A stretch of DNA of 5,404 bases, from the NCBI GenBank assembly GCA_007117185.1, contig SKHA01000112.1, positions 1-5,404 of the forward strand, read 5' to 3'. Numbering within the stretch: the first letter of the stretch is position 1; each line of letters opens with the position of its first letter. Origin of the DNA: Spirochaeta sp. GTDB taxonomy: Bacteria; Spirochaetota; Spirochaetia; DSM-27196; Alkalispirochaetaceae. Below the pieces are notes generated by a model, which had not been told where the DNA came from, did not search any database, and saw only the letters and a program-made list of their open reading frames with translations. Shown in pieces: positions 1-5,404 of the stretch. The position numbers were made by a program, and so were the translations under genes.

Positions 1-2390
1 CCACCCCGGATCTGATGAAGCTGCAGGAACAGTTGCTGTTCAGGGACTACGCACCAGTTCGTTTTGGTCCGGATCTGGGAATCACCCTGGGAATCCCCAG
101 GGCCCTGGATTTCTTTCAGAGCATGCCCTTCTGGCGCAGCTTCCTGACGTCGGTCGGATTCAACGTGGTCCTCTCGGGAAAGAGTACATACCCGCTCTTT
201 GATAAGGGACTGAAGTGCGTCCCCTCGGACACGGTATGCTTTCCCGCCAAACTGGCCCACGGTCACGTGCAGGACCTGATAACCAAAAAGGTAGACCGGA
301 TTTTCATGCCCATGATGGCCCGGATGCCCCTGGAGAACAAGACCGCCAAAGAAAACTACATGTGTGTCGTTGTCATGGGATATCCCCTGGTCATCCAGCA
401 CTCGGACGAGCCGGAGGAGAAGCACAACATCCCCCTGGACAACCCGATCTTTCATTGGTCGAGCAACAAGATACGGGACACGCAGATTCTTCAGTTCTTC
501 GGTAAGACGTTCGGTCTCTCCGAAAGCCTCATTCGCAAGGCTCTGAGCCAGGCCGACCAGATCTTTCAAGGGTATCAGGACCGGCTTCACCAGGAAGGCC
601 GGAAGGTGCTGGAAAGCCTGAAAGGTACCAGAGATTTTGCCGTTGTTCTGGCCGGACGGCCGTACCATGGCGACGGGCTCATCAACCACGACCTGTCGCG
701 ACACTTCACCTCTCAGGGTATTCCCGTCTTTACCATGGATTCTCTGCCTGATCTGCACAAGGAAGACGTTTCTCCAACCAGGATGGAGTCGATCGTCCCC
801 TACCATACGCGCATGCTGGGAGCGGCACTGCAGGTGTCGCGGAATCCCCATCTGGAACTGGTGCAGATCGTCAGTTTCGGCTGCGGGCACGACGCGATCA
901 TCTCCGACGAAATAACCCGGATGCTGAAAAAAGAGGGCGACAAGGAGCTTCTGGTCCTGAAACTCGACGAGGGTGAAAATCAGGGACCCCTGTCGGTGCG
1001 GGTTAAGAGCTTCATCGAAACGGTCCGGACCAAACGGGCCCACCACAGCTTTCGGTACGAGTTCAAGGACCTGCGCCTGCGCGTCCAGGACGCGTTCCAG
1101 GCCAAGTTCGAGAAGGGCGACAAAAAGCGGCGCACGATCCTCGCGCCAAACCTCTCGCCGGGATTCTCCCGGCTCATAACCCGGGTTGTGCAGAAAGACG
1201 GCTACAACCTGATTGAGGTTCCCCTGGCTGACGAACGGGCGATCGAGCTGGGCAAACGCTACGTGCACAACGACATGTGCTACCCCGCCCAGGTAAACAT
1301 GGGGGAACTGCTGCGGGAACTGGAAACGGGAAAGCACGATCCGGACACCACCGCCATTGCCCTGGCAAAGAACTGCGAAGAGTGCCGGGCAGGGCAGTAC
1401 TCGGTCATCGGCCGGAAGGCCCTGGACGATGCGGGGTACCATCAGGTGCCGATCGTCACCACCGGCGGGGACGGCAAGCAGATGCACCCCGGATTCAAGG
1501 TGGGATCCCGGTTCCAGCTGCGGATGCTGTATGGGATCGCCATGCTCGACCATCTTGAAGGGATGGTTCGGCGAGTTCGGCCGTACGAAGCGGTCCCCGG
1601 CGATGCTGACCGGGTCTACGAGATGTATTTGGATCTGATATCCCGGGACATTCCCCTTTCCCGCGCCCGGGCCCTGACCCACTTCGACGATGCTATCGAC
1701 GCGTTTAATCGGGTTCCCCTGCAGGAGGTGCCCCGCAAGCCTCAGGTTGGGATCATCGGGGAAATTCTGTTGAACTTCCATCCGGCCTCCAACGGCTACC
1801 TGGAGAAATACCTGGAAGACAACGGAATGGAAGTGCAGCTGCCAACGCTGCTGGACTTCTTTCGTCGCCGGACCATCGCCGACAAGATCAAAAATCAGCG
1901 GCAATGGGGCGATTTCCCCTTGCTCGGTACATTTTTTTACGGACTGCGGGATTCGGTTTACGGCAAGGCCAACGACGTGGTGCACGAACGAATGAAACAG
2001 TTCAAGTTCTACACGGGCTACGCAAACACCTACAGCCTGATCAAGAACGTTGAAGGAATGGTGGACGCGACCTACATCGGTGGTGAGGGCTGGCTTATTC
2101 CCGGTGAGATCATTCAGATGATTCATCACGGGGTCGATTCCTTCGTCATCGTCCAACCCTTTGCGTGCCTGCCGAATCACATCACCGGTCGAGGTCTCAT
2201 CAAGGCTCTGAAGAAGCGCTTCCCCCACATCACGCTGATCGCCCTGGACTACGACCCTGATACCAGTTTTGCGAACATCGAAAACCGATTGCAGATGCTC
2301 ATCATCACCGCCCGGGAGCGGAGAAAGGCGATGGCACTCCATTCCAGGAGCGGTCAGATGGCCAACATCGCTGGGGAACCGATCTTTTGA
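1..2390 (+). CDS. 2-hydroxyacyl-CoA dehydratase activase-related protein (DUF2229 plus dehydratase-like region), 5'-truncated by window edge
   Basis: This is the C-terminal part of a large iron-sulfur protein related to the activator and dehydratase components of 2-hydroxyacyl-CoA dehydratases. The frame runs open to the left edge, and the first ATG (15) has no Shine-Dalgarno, so the true start probably lies upstream. Full-length relatives are about 1,400 aa, with two BadF/BcrA-type ATPase domains before the part seen here. Counting from the ATG at 15, residues ~22-235 match DUF2229 (IPRALDFF, CFPAKLAHGH, AGRPYHGDG). Next come FGCGHDA (288-294), LDEGENQG (317-324), NDMCYPA (419-425), NCEECRAGQY (453-462) and QPFACLPNHITG (714-725), then DYDPDTS near the end. 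Cysteines 68, 75, 117, 290, 422, 454, 457 and 718 are candidate cluster ligands. In the family, ATP hydrolysis drives low-potential electron transfer to an Fe-S cluster, probably in the cytoplasm. The substrate is unknown. Oddity: where many homologues have FYPC, this protein reads FMPMM (97-101). The family call is firm; the reaction is not. Confidence 0.9.
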   Translation, partial: TPDLMKLQEQLLFRDYAPVRFGPDLGITLGIPRALDFFQSMPFWRSFLTSVGFNVVLSGKSTYPLFDKGLKCVPSDTVCFPAKLAHGHVQDLITKKVDRIFMPMMARMPLENKTAKENYMCVVVMGYPLVIQHSDEPEEKHNIPLDNPIFHWSSNKIRDTQILQFFGKTFGLSESLIRKALSQADQIFQGYQDRLHQEGRKVLESLKGTRDFAVVLAGRPYHGDGLINHDLSRHFTSQGIPVFTMDSLPDLHKEDVSPTRMESIVPYHTRMLGAALQVSRNPHLELVQIVSFGCGHDAIISDEITRMLKKEGDKELLVLKLDEGENQGPLSVRVKSFIETVRTKRAHHSFRYEFKDLRLRVQDAFQAKFEKGDKKRRTILAPNLSPGFSRLITRVVQKDGYNLIEVPLADERAIELGKRYVHNDMCYPAQVNMGELLRELETGKHDPDTTAIALAKNCEECRAGQYSVIGRKALDDAGYHQVPIVTTGGDGKQMHPGFKVGSRFQLRMLYGIAMLDHLEGMVRRVRPYEAVPGDADRVYEMYLDLISRDIPLSRARALTHFDDAIDAFNRVPLQEVPRKPQVGIIGEILLNFHPASNGYLEKYLEDNGMEVQLPTLLDFFRRRTIADKIKNQRQWGDFPLLGTFFYGLRDSVYGKANDVVHERMKQFKFYTGYANTYSLIKNVEGMVDATYIGGEGWLIPGEIIQMIHHGVDSFVIVQPFACLPNHITGRGLIKALKKRFPHITLIALDYDPDTSFANIENRLQMLIITARERRKAMALHSRSGQMANIAGEPIF

Positions 2391-2508
2391 GACTGGTGGA
2401 TAGACGATGCTGTGGGCTTTGAAGAGCTGACGCGACGTTTCCCAGCGTACCCTCGTTATGTGCGCCTCCGTACAGAACTCCAGGAAGGACACCGTTACCC
2501 TTGGGCAC

Positions 2509-2514
2509 AGGAGG
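2509..2514 (+). promoter_or_regulatory. Ribosome binding site of the ABC ATPase gene
   Basis: AGGAGG stands 6 nt before the ATG at 2521. It decides the start: the in-frame ATG at 2458 would add 21 residues but has no Shine-Dalgarno and lies outside the conserved ABC fold. No convincing sigma-70 promoter was found in the 130 bp between the upstream stop codon and this start. Confidence 0.8.
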
Positions 2515-2520
2515 ACGGCG

Positions 2521-3258
2521 ATGAAAAGGGGGATCGAGGTGCACCATCTCACCAAGGAGTACCCGGGTACCGACGTGCCCGCAGTACACCAGGTGACCTT
2601 CGCGGTTGCGCCGGGAGAAGTTGTCGGGTTGCTTGGGGCCAACGGCGCCGGAAAGACGACGATCATGAAGGTCCTGGCCACGTTGCTCCGGCCAACTGCG
2701 GGGACCGTTCGGGTGGACGGGTTCAATACCGTTGGTGCGTCCCGGGCGGTGCGCTCCCGGGTGGGGATGCTCTTCGGCAGCGACTCCGGGCTGTACGAAC
2801 GACTCAGCGGGCGTGAGAACATCAGGTATTTCGCGGATCTTCACGGTGTTGAAACCGGGACACGGGAGGTGCGTTTCTCCCGTCTGGCTGACCTTTTTGG
2901 CCTGCACAGCTTTGCTGATCGCCTGGTGGCAACCTGCTCCACCGGGATGAAACAGCGCATCGCTCTTGCCCGGTCGGTGATTCACGACCCCCCGGTTCTG
3001 ATCCTGGACGAACCGACCAACGCGCTGGACATCGCTACCACCACGGTGGTGCATCAGTTTATATCCTTGAGCCGCAACGAAGGGAAAGCGGTCATTCTGT
3101 CGAGCCACGACACAACCGAACTTGAGAACCTCTGCGACCGAGTCCTGTTGATTGACGCCGGAACGATCGTCGATGACGCGCGGCGGGGAAGGGATTTCGG
3201 AAGATCAACCGGGCTGTTGCGGGAGCGCCTGCTGGCGATGGATGGTCTCTGCCGATGA
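2521..3258 (+). CDS. natA: NatA-type ABC transporter ATP-binding protein
   Basis: This is the cytoplasmic ATPase subunit of an ABC-2 family exporter; it hydrolyses ATP to power the permease encoded just downstream. The 245-residue protein is almost exactly as long as Bacillus NatA. It shows Walker A GANGAGKT (39-46), signature STGMKQR (140-146), Walker B VLILDE with presumed catalytic Glu164, D-loop NALD (167-170) and H-loop His196. The usual Q-loop glutamine is absent: the segment reads GMLFGSDSGLYERL (82-95). That and the STGMKQ signature are features of the NatA subgroup, so they support the assignment and do not suggest an inactive enzyme. There is no extra C-terminal domain. The start at 2521 is set by AGGAGG at 2509-2514. 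The stop overlaps the start of the permease gene in ATGA, a sign of translational coupling. NatAB of Bacillus subtilis exports Na+. Transport of Na+ here is inferred from family resemblance, and another substrate is possible. Confidence 0.92.
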   Translation: MKRGIEVHHLTKEYPGTDVPAVHQVTFAVAPGEVVGLLGANGAGKTTIMKVLATLLRPTAGTVRVDGFNTVGASRAVRSRVGMLFGSDSGLYERLSGRENIRYFADLHGVETGTREVRFSRLADLFGLHSFADRLVATCSTGMKQRIALARSVIHDPPVLILDEPTNALDIATTTVVHQFISLSRNEGKAVILSSHDTTELENLCDRVLLIDAGTIVDDARRGRDFGRSTGLLRERLLAMDGLCR

Positions 3259-4397
3259 GAACGTCTGCCCTGGAAGTGGTTCGGGAAACGATGGTGGTAT
3301 TTCGCAAGGAGATCCGGGAACTCTTTCGCGACTACCGGACAATCCTGGGGTCGCTGGGGGTCCCGCTGGTGCTCTTTCCCGTTCTGGCGATGATTCTCTC
3401 CTTTGGCGGACAGTCCGGAGGCTTGGGGACCCCGACTGAGGTGCTGGTCACCGTATCCGGTCCGGGTTCCCGGGAAATTTCCGAGTTTTTTCGCAGTCGC
3501 GACGAGCTGAGGCTGGTGGAACTCACCGGTGCATCGCCGCTGCGCCACGCCATTGCCAACGGTAGGATGGACGTCGCGGTAGATTTGGGGGGCACACCCC
3601 TGATTGCGGTGATCTTCGACAACACCAGCCACCGCTCTTCCACGGCGGCGGAACTGATCATCGATCTGCTGAATGCATACCTGGGAGGTTCCGCCGCAGT
3701 GGAAGGGAACGGGATCGCCCTGGCGCCGTTGCATTCCCCTGCGGCCGGCGCGGGGACCCTGATCATGTCGTTTCTTCTTCCGGTAATCGTTCTTGTCGCT
3801 GCGGCGATCGGGCCCCTGGCCAGCGCTGCTGACCTTGGTGCCGGTGAGAAGGAACGCCGCACCCTGCAGTCGCTGTTCGGCAGCCCGGCGCGGAGGTCTT
3901 CCATCCTGTCTGGAAAGTTTCTGGCTGTTGTGGTAATGGCTTTGGTTGGAGTGATCGCTTTTTTTGCCGGTAGCGGTCTTGCCTGGTTCGCCACGCGCTC
4001 AGTCACAGAAGGTGTTGAGTTGATCCTGACCGCGCGAATGGGGTTCCTGATTGCGTACGTTGCGTTTCTCTCTGCGCTGACATTTTCTGGGATCGAGCTT
4101 CTTATTAGCATATACGCCCGCTCATTAAAAGCGGCCCAGACGTTCTGTGTACCTGTGCTGATCCTGGCCTCTGCTGCCGGATACGCTACAGTGCTGGTTG
4201 ATCTGCGTTCGCCTGCTCTGTGGTATTACCACGTCCCGCTGCTTAACCTGGGGCTACTCGTCAAGGGAGCAGTCTTGAACGTCCTTCAGCCTGTCCAGAT
4301 GGCGCTGGTCTCGTTCTGGGTTGGTGTCTACGTTCTGGGCGCGTTCGCCCTCGGACGGTGGCTGGTGAACCGCGAGGCGGTGTATCGCACGGTGTAG
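3255..4397 (+). CDS. natB: NatB-type ABC-2 transporter permease
   Basis: This is the membrane subunit of the NatAB-like exporter, 380 aa, close to the usual NatB length. The cytoplasmic N-terminus carries RKEIRELFRDYRTI (17-30), the typical NatB opening. Predicted membrane segments lie at about 30-50, 168-192, 221-246, 262-288, 294-316 and 347-370. A long extracytoplasmic domain (about 52-165) separates the first two, as expected for this family. The conserved cytoplasmic motif GEKERRTLQSLFGSPARR (197-214), followed by ILSGK, is the ABC-2 coupling region thought to contact the ATPase. The stretch VPLLNLGLLVKG (327-338) and the terminal NREAVYR also match NatB proteins. The ATG overlaps the natA stop codon by 4 nt, and there is no strong Shine-Dalgarno of its own, so translation is probably coupled to natA. 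Together the two likely form a homodimeric-type exporter in the inner membrane. Na+ is the best guess for the substrate but is not proven by sequence. Confidence 0.9.
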   Translation: MRTSALEVVRETMVVFRKEIRELFRDYRTILGSLGVPLVLFPVLAMILSFGGQSGGLGTPTEVLVTVSGPGSREISEFFRSRDELRLVELTGASPLRHAIANGRMDVAVDLGGTPLIAVIFDNTSHRSSTAAELIIDLLNAYLGGSAAVEGNGIALAPLHSPAAGAGTLIMSFLLPVIVLVAAAIGPLASAADLGAGEKERRTLQSLFGSPARRSSILSGKFLAVVVMALVGVIAFFAGSGLAWFATRSVTEGVELILTARMGFLIAYVAFLSALTFSGIELLISIYARSLKAAQTFCVPVLILASAAGYATVLVDLRSPALWYYHVPLLNLGLLVKGAVLNVLQPVQMALVSFWVGVYVLGAFALGRWLVNREAVYRTV

Positions 4398-4502
4398 CGG
4401 GATGCCTCTGTGCGCCAGCGAACAGACTGCCCGTTCACCTGTGCGCTACCTTGAGATATGTGGTGCGGGTAATCGTGCTGTCTGAAACGCTCTCATCAGA
4501 GG

Positions 4503-4511
4503 AAAGGAGGT
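4503..4511 (+). promoter_or_regulatory. Near-perfect Shine-Dalgarno of the 21-codon ORF
   Basis: AAAGGAGGT is a nine-base perfect complement to the conserved 3' tail of bacterial 16S rRNA. Its last G of GGAGG lies 5 nt before the ATG at 4516, an optimal spacing. It is the strongest ribosome binding site in the window, and it is the main reason to accept the tiny reading frame as a gene. Confidence 0.7.
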
Positions 4512-4515
4512 CTAC

Positions 4516-4581
4516 ATGAGTTTTGTAATCGGTGCTTTGGTCATCGTCATTCTGTTGGTTATTGTGTTGAGAATCGTCTAG
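4516..4581 (+). CDS. Hydrophobic single-helix microprotein, 21 aa, unknown function
   Basis: This reading frame encodes 21 residues starting MSFVIGAL and ending VLRIV. All are hydrophobic or small apart from Ser2 and one charge, Arg19. It could form one membrane-spanning helix, probably with the Arg near an interface, and nothing else. No family is recognised. It resembles in general character the very short membrane subunits and stress peptides of bacteria (for example KdpF- or CydX-sized proteins), but I see no specific motif shared with them. Support comes from the AAAGGAGGT site with 5-nt spacing, and from the run of valine, isoleucine and leucine codons, which would be unlikely by chance right behind such a site. 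It lies 118 bp after natB and ends 21 bp before the stop of the convergent Crp-like gene. It may be read from its own promoter or by readthrough from natB. No clear promoter was found in 4398-4502. It could instead be a leader or a chance frame. Confidence 0.55.
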   Translation: MSFVIGALVIVILLVIVLRIV

Positions 4582-4602
4582 TGCCGGGACGACAATGCGG
4601 TC

Positions 4603-5349
4603 TTACTGCTCCATGGTATCTGGTAAAAGTCGTCTGAACTCGGACCTGACCACCTCGTAGCACTCGCATACCCGTTCTTCAAGGCCGGGTCGGTCAATGA
4701 CGGTGATTTTTCCGCGTTGATACCTGATGAGCCCTGCCTGTTGGAGCTTGCCCGCTGCCTCGGTTACCCCTTCACGTCGAACCCCCAGCATGTTGGCGAT
4801 CAGCTCCTGGGTCATGGAAAGCTCGTTGGAGGGAAGCCGGTCCAGGCTCAGGAGCAGCCAGCGGCACAGTTGCTGGTCCACGGTGTGGTGGCGGTTACAG
4901 ACGGCGGTCTGGGCCATCTGGGTAAGCAACGCCAGAGTGTAGCGCAGCAGAAGATGCTGCAGCGGCCCGGACTGGTCAAACTCTTTTCGAAGAGCTTTGG
5001 CCTTCAGGCGATACGCTTTTCCCTCGCTCTGGACCACGCCGCGGTTCGGCATCGTCTCGCCCCCCAGAAAGAGGGCAATCCCCACCACGCCTTCCCTGCC
5101 CACGATGGCAATCTCCGCGGATGACCCGTCCTCCATCACGTACAGAAGGGAGACGATCGCCGTTGTGGGGAAGTAGATCCAGTCGAGTTGTCCGCCGGAC
5201 TCGTAGAGAACCTCTCCCAGGGTCAACGAGACCGGTTCGAGGTGCAGTAGCAGCGTGCCGTACACTTCCGCTGGAAGAACGGATAGCAGGCCGTTTTGGC
5301 GTGGGTCAGGCTGGGACGCCGCAGGTGAGCCCTCAGGTTTTTTGCCCAT
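4603..5349 (-). CDS. Crp/Fnr-superfamily transcriptional regulator
   Basis: This is a cytoplasmic DNA-binding regulator of 248 aa from the ATG at 5349. Residues ~24-120 form a cyclic-nucleotide-binding-type beta barrel (EVLYESGGQLDWIYFPTT at 46-63, GREGVVG at 84-90). A dimerisation helix follows (~125-158), then a Crp-type winged helix at ~160-222 with the recognition region TQELIANMLGVRREGVTEAA (180-199) and wing LIRYQRGKITV. The block CNRHHTVDQQLCRWLL (151-166) is typical of the branch with the GREGVVG barrel, whose ligands are mostly unknown. I do not see the paired Arg-Ser phosphate-binding motif of cAMP-binding Crp, nor the N-terminal cysteine cluster of Fnr, so neither cAMP nor oxygen sensing should be assumed. 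The frame could be extended to a TTG at 5385, but that codon is the first half of a TTGACA promoter box and has no Shine-Dalgarno. The ATG start gives the usual family N-terminus. The gene converges with natAB and the small ORF. Targets are unknown. Confidence 0.92.
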   Translation of the reverse strand: MGKKPEGSPAASQPDPRQNGLLSVLPAEVYGTLLLHLEPVSLTLGEVLYESGGQLDWIYFPTTAIVSLLYVMEDGSSAEIAIVGREGVVGIALFLGGETMPNRGVVQSEGKAYRLKAKALRKEFDQSGPLQHLLLRYTLALLTQMAQTAVCNRHHTVDQQLCRWLLLSLDRLPSNELSMTQELIANMLGVRREGVTEAAGKLQQAGLIRYQRGKITVIDRPGLEERVCECYEVVRSEFRRLLPDTMEQ

Positions 5350-5356
5350 TTGCGCA

Positions 5357-5385
5357 AGTATTCCGGGTGGTACCGATTTTGTCAA
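5357..5385 (-). promoter_or_regulatory. Sigma-70-like promoter of the Crp-like gene
   Basis: On the minus strand, a perfect -35 box TTGACA (5385-5380) is followed after exactly 17 nt by AATACT (5362-5357), which matches TATAAT at four of six positions. The -10 box ends only 7 nt before the ATG at 5349. Transcription would therefore begin at or next to the A of that ATG, implying a leaderless or nearly leaderless message. The boxes and spacing are seen directly; promoter activity is inferred. A chance match is possible because only one end of the upstream region lies in the window. Confidence 0.5.
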
Positions 5386-5404
5386 GAATTCGAGGGGTGC
5401 TTGA

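Noticed and set aside
2407..2430. Seven-codon frame starting ATGCTGTGG between the activase-like gene and natA
   Set aside because: It is too short to judge, has only a weak purine stretch upstream, and shows no leader-peptide signature such as a run of one amino acid or an attenuator hairpin.
2458..2520. Upstream ATG giving natA 21 extra residues
   Set aside because: There is no Shine-Dalgarno before 2458, and the extra residues are not part of the ABC fold, whereas the ATG at 2521 has AGGAGG at ideal spacing.
2305..3108. A 267-codon minus-strand open frame opposite natA
   Set aside because: It lies antisense to a gene with all ABC motifs intact. Its translation is rich in Arg, Pro, Gly and His with no domain I recognise, as expected for a shadow frame in GC-rich DNA.
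3332..4111. A 259-codon minus-strand open frame opposite natB
   Set aside because: It is the reverse-complement shadow of the permease, low in complexity (Arg, Ser, Pro, Ala), with no recognisable fold. The plus-strand protein is clearly NatB-like.
4418..4446. Imperfect hairpin after natB: GCGAACAG pairs with CTGTGCGC around a 13-nt loop, one mismatch
   Set aside because: There is no U-run behind it (TACCTTGAGA follows) and the stem is short for an intrinsic terminator, so I do not call it one. CTGTGCGC also occurs at 4408-4415, so part of the match may be chance.
4398..4515. Crp/Fnr-type operator or promoter upstream of the microprotein
   Set aside because: I looked for TGTGA-N6-TCACA and TTGAT-N4-ATCAA palindromes and for a spaced -35/-10 pair. 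The best candidate, TTCACC with a 17-nt spacer and TATGTG, matches too poorly to report.

Overview
This window is about 5.4 kb of moderately GC-rich bacterial DNA, apparently chromosomal and densely packed. It holds four recognisable genes and one very small open reading frame that I think is real. Nothing in it looks like a phage, transposon, CRISPR array, rRNA or tRNA. The large activase/dehydratase-like protein points to an anaerobe or a lineage of anaerobic ancestry. The classical Shine-Dalgarno sites and the TTGACA-type promoter are ordinary bacterial signals. A spirochaete or a deltaproteobacterium-like organism would fit, but this is a weak guess from gene content alone.

Layout. (1) From the left edge to 2390, plus strand: the C-terminal ~795 residues of a giant 2-hydroxyacyl-CoA dehydratase activase-like iron-sulfur protein (DUF2229 followed by a dehydratase-like region). 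The frame is open to the window edge, so the N-terminal ATPase domains probably lie upstream. (2) 2521-4397, plus strand: a two-gene NatAB-type ABC transporter. The ATPase (245 aa) and the six-helix permease (380 aa) overlap by ATGA and are surely co-translated. (3) 4398-4602: a short intergenic region holding a 21-residue hydrophobic microprotein (4516-4581) behind the strongest Shine-Dalgarno sequence in the window. (4) 4603-5349, minus strand: a Crp/Fnr-superfamily regulator, convergent with the rest. A sigma-70-like promoter lies so close to its best ATG that the message may be leaderless.

How the genes relate. Only natA and natB clearly form a functional unit: ATP-driven export, with Na+ the classical NatAB substrate. 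The activase-like protein is an electron-transfer/iron-sulfur enzyme with no obvious link to the transporter beyond sharing its strand. The Crp-like regulator and the microprotein are convergent neighbours with only 21 bp between their stop codons. Regulation of one by the other is possible, but I see no binding site that supports it.

I found no convincing new multi-gene system. The items most worth a second look are the microprotein, the start and promoter of the Crp-like gene, and the altered cysteine pattern in the activase-like protein.
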